Below, piece after piece: positions 10,201 through 17,870 of a stretch of DNA of 32,369 bases. The stretch comes from CAZWCE01 sp964632505 (GTDB lineage Bacteria; Planctomycetota; Planctomycetia; Pirellulales; Thermoguttaceae). The notes under the pieces are model-generated. The model saw only the letters and a program-made list of their open reading frames with translations. It made no database searches and was not told the DNA's origin. Location of the stretch: contig CAZWCE010000031.1 in assembly GCA_964632505.1 (NCBI GenBank), positions 1-32,369 on the forward strand, read 5' to 3'. Within the stretch, counting starts at the first letter, position 1; every line of letters begins with the position of its first letter. Made by a program: the position numbers and the translations under genes.

Positions 10201-10620
10201 GTTTTTCAGCAATTGATCGATTGGACGAAAGACCCTCGGGAAGGGATCCGATACTATTCCGGCATTGCAACTTATTCAAATTCCTTCACGATTTCTCCGG
10301 CGCTTTTCGAGAAGGGGAGTCGGTTCTACCTGGATCTTGGCGCGGTCCGCGAGATGGCACGAGTGCAACTTAACGGAAAAGATCTCGGCGTTGTGTGGGC
10401 TCCGCCTTTTCAAATCGAGATAACCGATGCCTTGAAGGAGGGAAACAATGATTTGGAAATCGAGGTGGCCAATACGTGGCGCAATCGCCTGGTGGGAGAC
10501 CAAAAACTGCCACCGGAAGAGAGATGGACCCGCACCAATATCCGCGTGACCGACGACTGGGAACCACTTCCTTCAGGACTGATGGGACCGCTGACCGTCA
10601 TCACCATTTCCGGCAAGTAG
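7243..10620 (+). CDS. Secreted GH106 alpha-L-rhamnosidase
   Basis: An 1125-residue secreted enzyme predicted to remove L-rhamnose from plant or algal glycans. The opening after the signal peptide, DPPLDARTRAFWWWLN followed by SNVTQEAITRDLEEMKDQG, is the hallmark of family GH106. DSWECGGMNWTKDF with FQRRNGYD, and the later AEGFTS segment, provide conserved acidic residues. The C-terminal 150 residues form a beta-sandwich like that of GH2 and GH106 enzymes (YSGIATYSNSFTI, LDLGAVREMARVQLNGKDLG, WAPPFQIEI, IEVANTWRNRLVGD). Start at 7243 rather than an in-frame ATG at 7174: it has GGAG eight bases upstream and yields a clean signal peptide, residues 1-29. It lies between an AraC regulator and rhaT, which supports rhamnose as the released sugar. 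Substrate linkage cannot be read from sequence. Confidence 0.9.
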   Translation: MNKFTQLFSLVMVLASFLAFGFRNGAFSEETNGLPTASSSPSESRLEKVWQDPPLDARTRAFWWWLNSNVTQEAITRDLEEMKDQGMGGALLFDADGSSQRGNAPVPAGPMFGTPAWQKLFFHAVEEADRLGLELGFSIQSGWNLGGPDLTPDETAKQLCWTRIEVDGGEEEKIILPRPEGHAGFYRDIVVLAYPQQVNDAERSKENPDFHLKAKSQEDFPIRQAMDGSQESYWVSPGHRPGDGPSEDDPVNIQITADRSVRISGMHLLGRKGYGPKKCRLYLSPEDGEEVALTDVISVPDGQSVEVRFEPTVGQRFRLELLEAYDNRYKNSPRNVQISEFHFLNADGRSLGPHKRIPPIEDLSLKAMFRELGGSAPDCRFLLFPRSGVSNEAEVSVEDIIRLTDCMDPDGELRWQPEKGRWTILRIGYTNTRAHVSTSSGDWQGPVIDYMSKSALKNYWGRHIAPMLEQIRPHCGQSLKYVETDSWECGGMNWTKDFEEEFQRRNGYDILPWLAVVTGTVVESRNDSHAFLADFRKTIADCVADNHYALLSELAAQYDLKTQPESGGPHAGPLDGIKNLGLSGLAMSEFWRPSPHRPEPHNRFFVKQASSAAHIYGIKIVGAEGFTSIGPHWDDSLWRHLKPSFDHEACAGLNLTFLHTFTCSPKEMGIPGQEYFAGTHFNPNVTWWPMAGAFLGYLNRCQALLQEGIFVADVCYYYGDHIPNIARLKEDDPAGVLPDYDYDVLSEEILLRVEVQKNASGETLLVLPTGMAYRLLVLPDHQVLSLSAIRKVADLVQQGAVIVGPRPIKAVSKIGGEAGEREFRRLAETAWDSPGPHVIDDRSPKEVLRDLLGVPADFSAETDKELKLDWLHRSTDEGEIYFVANLAPVQIAFPASFRVVGRQPELWDPVSGKRRICRKFSQEKNRTVLPLKLAPNGSTFVVFRKRIDVGVDGKGESNYPCMKKILSVKGPWSVGFDPKAGDPGEVVFQQLIDWTKDPREGIRYYSGIATYSNSFTISPALFEKGSRFYLDLGAVREMARVQLNGKDLGVVWAPPFQIEITDALKEGNNDLEIEVANTWRNRLVGDQKLPPEERWTRTNIRVTDDWEPLPSGLMGPLTVITISGK

Positions 10621-10720
10621 CCTCCTCCGAAGCATTGATAGGATCGACGTGACGATGTTTTCTAAACAAAGGACTTCTGTCTCGACAAAGCATATCATTA
10701 TTGAAGAATGAAGTGAACTT

Positions 10721-11800
10721 ATGTCCCCTAATCCTCTTTTAGGAGTGTTGTTGCACGCGATCGGCGGATTTGCCGCGGGCAGCTTCTATGCTCCGCTCAA
10801 TCGCGTTCGAAAATGGTCCTGGGAAAGCTTCTGGCTCGTCATGGGGCTCGCCGCCTGGTTGGTCACACCGTGGCTGGTCGCCTGGATCACCACCCCCCAT
10901 CTTCTGGAAGTGTTGGGATCCGTCTCCGGAAAAGTATGGAGCTACTGCATCTTCTTCGGGATCCTCTGGGGATTGGGGAACCTCACCTTCGGTCTCTCCG
11001 TTCGGTATTTGGGGATGGCACTCGGGTTCTCACTGGCGCTCGGATTCTGCATGGTGTTCGGAACTCTGGTGCCTCCCATCTATCACGGTCTGACCGGCAC
11101 CGAGGAAGATTGGGCCGATTTGACGGCGATTTTCACGACCGTGCCGGGACGAACCGTACTGCTGGGCATCGTCGTTTGCCTGCTCGGCATCTCCCTGTCG
11201 GGAAAGGCTGGAATGCGCAAGGAAGCGGAATGGACCGATCAGCAGAAAAAGGATGCCGTTTCGGAATTTGCTTTAGGAAAAGGGTTTCTCTTTGCCATGA
11301 TGGCCGGAGTGCTGAGTGCTTGCTTCGCCTTCGGACTTGCTGCGGGCAAGCCGATCGCCGAACAGGCCGTCGCGTATGGAACTCGCGAAGTCCTTTCCAA
11401 TAATGCGGTGCTGGTGGTCATCTTATTAGGAGGATTCGCGAGCAATGCCACCTGGTGCTTCATCTTGAATTTTCGAAATCGCAGCTTTTCCGACTACGTG
11501 ACCGGCCCGACGTCGCGACTAATGATGAACTATTTCCTTTCCGCGACCGGTGGCGTTATTTGGTTCGGCCAATTCTTTTTCTACGGAATGGGAACCACGA
11601 AACTCGGCGAACAATATGATTTCTCAAGCTGGTCGATCCATATGGCCTTTATCATCGTTTTTAGTAATCTCTGGGGTATCTTCTTTCATGAGTGGCGCGG
11701 GACGAGTCGCCATACCCGACGCCTTGTTTGGGCAGGGATCATCACGCTGATCCTCTCCACTCTCGTGATCGGTTACGGCAATTACTTGGGAAGCGGCTGA
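10721..11800 (+). CDS. rhaT: L-rhamnose/proton symporter RhaT
   Basis: A 359-residue inner-membrane protein with about ten transmembrane helices, the usual length for RhaT. The start, LGVLLHAIGGFAAGSFYAPL followed by RVRKWSWESFWLVMG, and the segment GILWGLGNLTFGLSVRYLGM match the Escherichia coli RhaT pattern closely (FYAPFKKVKKWSWE, WGIGNINYGLTMRYLGM). It imports L-rhamnose with protons. It lies 100 bases after the GH106 rhamnosidase and 132 bases before a sugar isomerase, forming a release, uptake and isomerisation series. The ribosome binding site is weak (GAAGTGAAC). Some planctomycetes use RhaT relatives for other 6-deoxysugars, so the exact substrate remains an inference. Confidence 0.93.
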   Translation: MSPNPLLGVLLHAIGGFAAGSFYAPLNRVRKWSWESFWLVMGLAAWLVTPWLVAWITTPHLLEVLGSVSGKVWSYCIFFGILWGLGNLTFGLSVRYLGMALGFSLALGFCMVFGTLVPPIYHGLTGTEEDWADLTAIFTTVPGRTVLLGIVVCLLGISLSGKAGMRKEAEWTDQQKKDAVSEFALGKGFLFAMMAGVLSACFAFGLAAGKPIAEQAVAYGTREVLSNNAVLVVILLGGFASNATWCFILNFRNRSFSDYVTGPTSRLMMNYFLSATGGVIWFGQFFFYGMGTTKLGEQYDFSSWSIHMAFIIVFSNLWGIFFHEWRGTSRHTRRLVWAGIITLILSTLVIGYGNYLGSG

Positions 11801-11832
11801 GCGGCTCCTCATTTCCGGTGGCGGGATATTCC

Positions 11833-11854
11833 ATCATCAATTTCCGTTGATGAT
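11833..11854. repeat. Inverted repeat between rhaT and isomerase genes
   Basis: Arms ATCATCAA (11833-11840) and TTGATGAT (11847-11854) are perfectly complementary around a six-base loop. It lies 33 bases after the rhaT stop and about 80 before the isomerase start. It lacks a long T-run, so it could be a weak attenuating hairpin, an RNA-stability element or an operator. Confidence 0.4.
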
Positions 11855-11932
11855 TTGAAGAAGGACCGAGGCCTCGTTGGAACCCCGAAATAATCCGATC
11901 ACAACTCTCAGGCATGTTATAGAGGAACGCTC

Positions 11933-13459
11933 ATGTCACAAATCTTCGAACCGATCAAACCTTCCAAGCGTCCGCGTATCGGCCTGTATTCCATTGGTCA
12001 TTCCCATTACTGGAATCAGTTCGATGGGCTACTCGACCGACTGATGGACTACAATGCTTTTCTCGCACGCCGAATGGGGACATGGGGAGATGTTTGCAAT
12101 GCCGGTATGATCGACCACGAAGAACAAGCCCGGCGAGCAGCCGAGGAATTCAACGCGGCAAACGTGGATTTGATCTTCTGTCACGCCGCGACCTATGCCA
12201 TGAGTGCTTCGCATATCGCCATTGCCAGGCATTGCCATAAACCGATCATCGTGTTGAATCTCCAACCGACGCCTCAGATGAATTACGAGCGTTCCACTAC
12301 CGGCGAATGGTTGGCACACTGCGTGGGATGTTGCGTTCCCGAAATCGCCAACGCCTGGGAACGCATCGGAGTGAAATTCCATCTGATCTCCGGGCTGCTG
12401 GGTTTGGATTACACCCCGGAGATTTCGCTCGCCGTCGAAGATACGGCGGATCATCACGATGCCGTCGCCGCCTGGCGTCAGATCGAGGAATGGATTCGCG
12501 CAGCGGCCGTGGTCAGGACCTTGCAGGAAGGTCGCATGGGCTTCCTTGGCCATACTTATCCCGGCATGTTGGACATGTACAGTGATTTCACCATGATCAC
12601 CGGACAGACCGGCATGCATGTGGAAGTTTTAGAAATGTGCGATCTGGACACCATCGTGCGTGACGTCACCGAATCGGAGAAGCGAGAAAAGCACGAACAA
12701 GTCGAGCAGATGTTCGTCATCAGTGAAGATTCACCGGCCGATCCTCTGGCAAGGAAACCACGCCCGGAACAATTGGATGCGGCCTGTCGCGTGGCCGTGG
12801 CACAGGAGAAGATGGTTCGTGAATTCGATCTCGACGCCTTGACTTACTACTATCGCGGTCGCGAGGCAAACGAGTACGAACGACTCCAGGAAGCCTTCAT
12901 TCTGGGACACTCGCTCCTGACGGCCCAGGGAATTCCCTGCAGCGGGGAAGGCGATATGAAAACCGCCGTCGCAATGAAAATTTGCGACACCGCAGGCGTA
13001 GGGGGCAGCTACAGCGAACTGGTGGCATGCGATTATGAACGGGGGACGCTCCTCCTCGGTCATGACGGACCCTTTCATATCGCGATCGCACAAGGGAAAC
13101 CGGTTCTACGAGGGATGAGTCTCTATCACGGCAAATGGGGGAACGGAGTGAGCGTCGAGGCGACGGTCCGAAACGGACCGGTGACGATGTTGAATCTCAC
13201 GCAAACCGGAGATGGGAAATTGCAATTTGTCTCGAATGAAGGCGAAGCGATCGATGGACCGATTCTGAACATCGGCAATACGATGACGCACGTCGCCTTC
13301 TCACACGGGCCGACAGAAATGATGAACCGATGGTTTTCACTGGGTCCAACGCATCATGGAGCCATGAGCACTGGCCATAACACTTCCTTTTTCCGCAAAG
13401 TCGCCGTACTGTTGGGATTGGTGCTGAATACCGTCGCCGATGTACCGGATCCAGGGTAA
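11933..13459 (+). CDS. L-arabinose/L-fucose isomerase family protein
   Basis: A 508-residue cytoplasmic ketol-isomerase of the AraA/FucI fold. Residues corresponding to the AraA catalytic set are visible: E339 in SGEGDMKTA, E362 in GGSYSELVACD, H377 in GHDGPFH and H474/H475 in GPTHHGAMS; in AraA such Glu and His residues bind the divalent metal and move the proton. The N-terminal domain reads IGLYSIGHSHYWNQF and CHAATYAMSAS. AGAGGAACG gives a good ribosome binding site. It is the last gene of a rhamnosidase, rhaT, isomerase series. No rhamnose isomerase (RhaA), rhamnulokinase or aldolase is present in the window, so this protein may supply the rhamnose-isomerising step, or the set may act on arabinose or fucose. 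The family call is firm, the substrate open. Confidence 0.82.
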   Translation: MSQIFEPIKPSKRPRIGLYSIGHSHYWNQFDGLLDRLMDYNAFLARRMGTWGDVCNAGMIDHEEQARRAAEEFNAANVDLIFCHAATYAMSASHIAIARHCHKPIIVLNLQPTPQMNYERSTTGEWLAHCVGCCVPEIANAWERIGVKFHLISGLLGLDYTPEISLAVEDTADHHDAVAAWRQIEEWIRAAAVVRTLQEGRMGFLGHTYPGMLDMYSDFTMITGQTGMHVEVLEMCDLDTIVRDVTESEKREKHEQVEQMFVISEDSPADPLARKPRPEQLDAACRVAVAQEKMVREFDLDALTYYYRGREANEYERLQEAFILGHSLLTAQGIPCSGEGDMKTAVAMKICDTAGVGGSYSELVACDYERGTLLLGHDGPFHIAIAQGKPVLRGMSLYHGKWGNGVSVEATVRNGPVTMLNLTQTGDGKLQFVSNEGEAIDGPILNIGNTMTHVAFSHGPTEMMNRWFSLGPTHHGAMSTGHNTSFFRKVAVLLGLVLNTVADVPDPG

Positions 13460-13603
13460 TCGGGCTCGCCTCTCTATTCGAAGAAGTGAAGCAGCCTTCC
13501 CGACATAAACGAGACTCAGGCTTGGCACTCCAACCTGATAACGTCCCTGCCGTCGCTCGAATTCCAGCCCCTCCGACGAAGGCCTAAACCGACGTAGAAT
13601 TGA

Positions 13604-14725
13604 TCATCCCCCCTTCCGCTTGTTTGAGGGGTACCGGGCTTTCGCTACAATATGCTCGTAATGATCCAATAAATTGACAGCATCCCTAATGGAGGGCACA
13701 GCCGCCTGTACAGCAAGGCCTTGGGCAGGTAAATGATTGAAGATCCAATCGAGTTCCTTCGTCCCCAGTTGCCCCCAGATCAGTAAAGGCGATTGCGACA
13801 TGATCTTATGATAGCGATCCTCCATTTCCCAGGGGGAAGGCCCTCCTTCATCGATATGCAGCTCATAAGCGGTACATTTCAATTGTAGATGATATTCCAA
13901 GGGGAGATAACCACTAGGGTGCATATGCATAATGGCATGATCCAAACCCTCGACGATCTTTTGCGTGTTGGGCTGGATAAATCGCGAATACCAATCGGGC
14001 GAAAGAAGGGTGGCAGCGTCCTCCTGCAACCACGTGGTTTTTGGAGGAGCCCACATATAGTAATAAAACGAGCCAATCCCTCCGTGAAATTCAGGGATAC
14101 GTTCGATCTGAAACGTGGAGAGTTCTGTGATGAAATGACTGAGTTTAATAGCCGCGGCTTCGACCTCATCGGGATCTTCGAGCATTTTGATAATGAGATG
14201 ATCCGTCCCATACAAAATATTCAACAAGTCTGAGATTCCTCGCATCCGAGTGGTTCCTAAAGGCCATCGCCCCTCGGAAGCCTCGGAAAGCTTAAGGAAA
14301 AACTCTTCCATTTTGATTGCCCAAGGTGAATCAGGATCAAACTGAGGGATGTCGTCCGGTCCTCGAAATGCTTCCGGCGCACGTGCGGAGATAGAACCGG
14401 TTTTATGACTGGAAAAAATGGGACAATCCAGCAGCACCTCGCACCAGGGAATTCCCCAAAATGGAGAAGCACTCCAAAGGAAATCTCCTCCTGCAGATTC
14501 ATGAATCTCAAAGAGACGTTCAGAGTCGGCAAGGTACTGTTCCACCACAAAGTCATCGGGGACCAACGGCTTATTGTCCGGCAACATTTTTGAAGCCGGA
14601 TAGCGTGGTAACGGGTACTCACTACCGATAAAAAAACCGAACAAAGGGCGAGTATTTCGGCGATCATAGAAATCTTGAAATGCTTCCACTCGTTGCGGGA
14701 CCGGTTTTATTATTCTTTTTTTCAT
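13604..14725 (-). CDS. UROD-superfamily protein (first of three)
   Basis: A 373-residue cytoplasmic protein of the uroporphyrinogen decarboxylase superfamily, recognised by overall pattern: FQDFYDRRNTRPLFGFFIG near the start, LLNILYGTDHLIIKMLEDPDEVE, a TIM-barrel strand HAIMHMHPSGYLPLEY, and the ending SIRDAVNLLDHYEHIVAKARYP. The zinc-ligand motif HxC of the methyltransferase branch is replaced by HMHPSG, so it is probably neither a haem-pathway decarboxylase nor a classical methyltransferase. I chose ATG 14725 over 14818: the extra 31 residues look unrelated to the fold and the earlier ATG lies inside a strong palindrome that is probably an operator. It is divergent from dctQM with that palindrome between, suggesting shared control. 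True function unknown. Confidence 0.72.
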   Translation of the reverse strand: MKKRIIKPVPQRVEAFQDFYDRRNTRPLFGFFIGSEYPLPRYPASKMLPDNKPLVPDDFVVEQYLADSERLFEIHESAGGDFLWSASPFWGIPWCEVLLDCPIFSSHKTGSISARAPEAFRGPDDIPQFDPDSPWAIKMEEFFLKLSEASEGRWPLGTTRMRGISDLLNILYGTDHLIIKMLEDPDEVEAAAIKLSHFITELSTFQIERIPEFHGGIGSFYYYMWAPPKTTWLQEDAATLLSPDWYSRFIQPNTQKIVEGLDHAIMHMHPSGYLPLEYHLQLKCTAYELHIDEGGPSPWEMEDRYHKIMSQSPLLIWGQLGTKELDWIFNHLPAQGLAVQAAVPSIRDAVNLLDHYEHIVAKARYPSNKRKGG

Positions 14726-14816
14726 CTTGCTCGACCTTTTTTCTTGCACTAGGGACGGGGAGCATGTTATGTTGAAGGCATTCATGGTGTTCACGAAATC
14801 AATGCTCTTCACATTC

Positions 14817-14842
14817 ATATGATTCCAACCTTGGAATCATAT
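14817..14842. promoter_or_regulatory. 26-base palindromic operator between UROD-like gene and dctQM
   Basis: The 12-base arm at 14817-14828 and TTGGAATCATAT at 14831-14842 are perfectly complementary, separated by CC. It lies in the divergent intergenic region. A TATAAT at 14863-14868 points toward dctQ, and a TATGAT-like box inside the right arm points toward the UROD-like gene, so a bound regulator would touch both promoters. The size and symmetry suit a dimeric GntR- or LacI-type regulator; the GntR protein encoded at 29527 is a candidate (inference). Confidence 0.7.
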
Positions 14843-14976
14843 TCTCATCGAATGTTTTTTGTTATAATCTCTTGGGATTTCGATAGCATACAAAACAAAC
14901 CGACAGAAACTCAAATCGCTATCATGTGGTGGGATCTGGAAAGAAGAATCTTTATTATTCTGAAAGTTGTTTTACG

Positions 14977-15546
14977 ATGTCAGACAACGATAAATGCACA
15001 ACCGATCATAAACAAAGCGTCTTTTCATGGATTGATCTTGCGGTGATCTTACTGATCTCTTTTATCTTAGTAATTGTACTCGTGGCGGTGTTTTTCCGGT
15101 ATGTTCTGAATCACTCTCTTTCATGGAGCGATGAAGTCGTCCGTTATCTTTTTGTTTGGTTTATATTGATCGGGTCGGCATTGGTCTTTCGAGATCGACG
15201 ACATATTCGGATTGAATACTTCGTGGAACTGTTTCCGAAAAAACTCAAACGTTTCTGCGAGATTGCCGGCTTCTTCCTGATTGTGCTATTTCACATTTTT
15301 CTTTTTTTTAGCGGAATTGCTTGGACGATTAGTACCCATGGTTCTTTTACTTCGAGTTTGAAGATGCCACTGAATTTAATCTTTTATGCAGCAATTCCGG
15401 TTTCAGCCGCGATGACACTATTTTTTTCCTGGAAGCGTTTCCAGGAAGGCAGTTACACTGAACTCGAATCGGGTACGGTGAAAATCGATGCAAAAGAGGC
15501 TGAAAATCGAATAGATATTCCTTCCTCTCCAGAGGATCGCAACTAA
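14977..15546 (+). CDS. dctQ: TRAP transporter small membrane subunit (DctQ)
   Basis: A 189-residue protein with four hydrophobic segments, the DctQ layout: FSWIDLAVILLISFILVIVL, the conserved FFRYVLNHSLSWSDEVVRYLFVW, GSALVFRDRRHIRIEYFVELFP, and two further helices near residues 95-150. In TRAP systems DctQ bridges the substrate-binding protein and the large permease DctM, using the sodium gradient to import carboxylic acids or acidic sugars. ATG at 14977 was chosen over an upstream GTG because it places the first helix at the usual distance from the start. It is followed after 12 bases by dctM. Its binding protein is not beside it but encoded on the opposite strand at 17871-18905. Confidence 0.9.
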   Translation: MSDNDKCTTDHKQSVFSWIDLAVILLISFILVIVLVAVFFRYVLNHSLSWSDEVVRYLFVWFILIGSALVFRDRRHIRIEYFVELFPKKLKRFCEIAGFFLIVLFHIFLFFSGIAWTISTHGSFTSSLKMPLNLIFYAAIPVSAAMTLFFSWKRFQEGSYTELESGTVKIDAKEAENRIDIPSSPEDRN

Positions 15547-15558
15547 GAAGGATGGCTC

Positions 15559-16830
15559 ATGTTGATACTTGTTTTAAGCATGTTGATTCTTTTTGTTGCC
15601 GGCGTTCCCATCGGCTATTCCATTGGAATCGCTTCACTGCTGTTTGTGCTCCTCGGCACCGACATTTCCCCGATGATCATTGCGCAACAAATTGCCGGCG
15701 GCGCCGATACGATGGTCTTGCTCGCACTTCCTTTTTTTCTACTGGCCGGGGAAATCATGAATGAAGCCGGGATTACGGGTCGTTTGACGCGATTCACTCT
15801 CGCTTTGATCGGTCCGGTTCGAGGAGGTCTTTCTTATGTCGTGATTGTTGCAAATGTCCTCGTCGCGATGGTTTCCGGGGCAGCCATCGCAAGCGCTGCA
15901 GCCGTCGGGTCGACAACCGTTCCGATGATGAAGAAAAAAGGATATCCCAAAGATTTTGCCGCAGCAGTCAATGCCACTTCGGCGACGATCGGGCCGGTCA
16001 TTCCACCCAGCATCGGTTTCATTATCTATGCTTCTGTTTCCGGCACCTCCGTCGGTAAATTGTTCCTGGCGGGAACGATTCCCGGAATCTTGATAGCTTT
16101 GGCGATTTTTGTTCTTTGCTGGACCATTGGCCGTCGGCAAAATCATCCGGTTGGGGAAAGTCATGATTTTCATGAACTACGGCAAAGCTTCCTGGGCGCG
16201 ATTCCCGGACTGATTATGCCGGTCATTATTCTGGGCGGTATTTTTGGAGGTTTGGTGACCCCCACTGAGGCTGGCGTTCTCGCGGTGTTTTATGGGGTGC
16301 TCGTCGGTCTGTTCGTTTATCGCAGTTTAAAGCTGCGAGATTTGCCCGCAATTATTCTGGTTTCCGCAAAACGATCGATCTCGATTCTCTTTATTATTGC
16401 TTCGGCCTCCTGTTTCGGTTTTTTGATTGCACGGCAAATGGATGCCGGTGTCATTGTGAATTTCTTTGAATCTTTTGCCGGTCATTCATGGTTGGTCATG
16501 CTGGTCATCATCGGGGCGATTCTTCTTTTAGGAATGGTCATGGAGGGGGGCAGTATCATGATTATACTGACGCCACTTTTACTTCCCGTCCTCCATGCAT
16601 ACGGGGTGGATCCGATTCATTTCGGAGTGGTTTTCCAAATTGCCATCATGATCGGCCTCTTGACTCCTCCCGTTGGAATTCTGCTCTTTGTGATGGCAGG
16701 AGTCAGTGACGTTTCCGTGAAGGACATCTTTCGCAACTTATGGCCTTTTTACGTTGCCTTGGTGATCATGCTTTTGGTGATCGCTTATATTCCTTCGATC
16801 TCGCTGGTTCTCGTCAACTGGCAGAATTGA
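15559..16830 (+). CDS. dctM: TRAP transporter large permease subunit (DctM)
   Basis: A 423-residue inner-membrane permease with about twelve transmembrane helices, the standard DctM length. Conserved stretches include GVPIGYSIGIASLL, LALPFFLLAGEIMNEAGIT, NVLVAMVSGAAIASAAAVGS, ATSATIGPVIPPSIGFIIYA, GIFGGLVTPTEAGVLAVFYG and FQIAIMIGLLTPPVGILLFV. It carries out sodium-coupled uptake of a substrate delivered by a periplasmic binding protein. A strong AAGAAGGA ribosome binding site precedes the ATG. The stop codon lies only 12 bases from the stop of the convergent dehydrogenase gene, so transcripts from both strands may overlap. The substrate cannot be read from this subunit. Confidence 0.94.
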   Translation: MLILVLSMLILFVAGVPIGYSIGIASLLFVLLGTDISPMIIAQQIAGGADTMVLLALPFFLLAGEIMNEAGITGRLTRFTLALIGPVRGGLSYVVIVANVLVAMVSGAAIASAAAVGSTTVPMMKKKGYPKDFAAAVNATSATIGPVIPPSIGFIIYASVSGTSVGKLFLAGTIPGILIALAIFVLCWTIGRRQNHPVGESHDFHELRQSFLGAIPGLIMPVIILGGIFGGLVTPTEAGVLAVFYGVLVGLFVYRSLKLRDLPAIILVSAKRSISILFIIASASCFGFLIARQMDAGVIVNFFESFAGHSWLVMLVIIGAILLLGMVMEGGSIMIILTPLLLPVLHAYGVDPIHFGVVFQIAIMIGLLTPPVGILLFVMAGVSDVSVKDIFRNLWPFYVALVIMLLVIAYIPSISLVLVNWQN

Positions 16831-16842
16831 TGGGTATCATGA

Positions 16843-17814
16843 TCAATGATAAAAAGCGCGCACATTCGACATGGACGCCTTGGCCATTCGGAGATTGGCT
16901 TCTTGAGTACTTGAAGCCAAATGCGGGGTAAGGACCACATTGGGAAGGGATCGCAAATCATGCTCTTCGGAAAAGGGAGAATAAGGTTCCTTTTCGAAAA
17001 CATCGAGAGCGGCTCCGGCGAGACGTTTTTCGTGAATCGCCTGGTAAAGTGCTATTTCATCGACCAGTGGACCGCGTGCGGTATTAATGAGAATCGCATG
17101 CGAAGGGAATAGGGTGAGCGATTTTTCATTGATGAAATGATATGTTTCAGGCGTGGATGCCAGATGTAGCGAAACGATATCGGCTTGGGGCAAAACATCC
17201 CCAATCTCCGGGGAACATGCCTCGAGATTCAAATCTTCGCATCCCTCAATGGAGTCGGGCGAACGGCGCGCGACCGCGAGCACCCGCATGCCGAATCCCC
17301 TCTGAGCGATCCGAGCGACCTGCTGACCGATTGTTCCCAGCCCGACGATGGCAATGCATTTCCCAGAAAGCTCAAAGCCGGACTTCGAAGGGAAGTCCCC
17401 ATTTCGGATCGATCGATCTCCCCAGGCGATATTCCGAGCTAGTGCGCCGGCAAGCCAGAAAGTATGTTCCGCGACGCTCTGTTCCAGGACACCAGGGGTA
17501 TTCATCAAGGATATATTCATTTGTTCAATCTTATGACGATCGATGCCATCGGTGCCTACCCCGAATCGAGCAATCAGACTTCCTCGTGTTTGCTTCTCTT
17601 TTTTCTGCACCGCATGGAGTGCCTCATAAAGGGCACCCGTATATGGAGTGACGCCGACGATAACAGCTCGCACCCCTGTTTCGAGCACCATCTCTGCCAA
17701 GCCGGCTTCATCGGAGGGAGCCGGTCGAACATCGAACGGTTCGACGGCGGCGAAGTATTCTCTCGCTTTTGCATACTCCAAATCAGTAACAAGAACAATC
17801 GGTTTATCAGTCAT
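16843..17814 (-). CDS. D-isomer-specific 2-hydroxyacid dehydrogenase
   Basis: A 323-residue NAD-dependent dehydrogenase of the phosphoglycerate/glyoxylate reductase family. GLGTIG (158-163) binds the cofactor; R247 in INTARGPLVDE, the acidic residue of DVFEKEP (271-277) and H298 in LTPHLASST form the usual catalytic set. NTPGVLEQSVAEHTFWL and RFGVGTDGID are family landmarks. It reduces a 2-oxoacid or oxidises a D-2-hydroxyacid. It is the last gene of the sialidase-like, UROD-like, dctP operon, 56 bases after dctP, and converges with dctM. Placement beside a TRAP transporter suggests it acts on the imported acid or on a breakdown product, for example a hydroxypyruvate- or tartronate-type intermediate (inference). 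Confidence 0.88.
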   Translation of the reverse strand: MTDKPIVLVTDLEYAKAREYFAAVEPFDVRPAPSDEAGLAEMVLETGVRAVIVGVTPYTGALYEALHAVQKKEKQTRGSLIARFGVGTDGIDRHKIEQMNISLMNTPGVLEQSVAEHTFWLAGALARNIAWGDRSIRNGDFPSKSGFELSGKCIAIVGLGTIGQQVARIAQRGFGMRVLAVARRSPDSIEGCEDLNLEACSPEIGDVLPQADIVSLHLASTPETYHFINEKSLTLFPSHAILINTARGPLVDEIALYQAIHEKRLAGAALDVFEKEPYSPFSEEHDLRSLPNVVLTPHLASSTQEANLRMAKASMSNVRAFYH

Positions 17815-17870
17815 GAGATGTTTATTTGTGCTTTGTGTTTTTTTTCAAAGGAAAAGGGAAGAAAGGGGAT

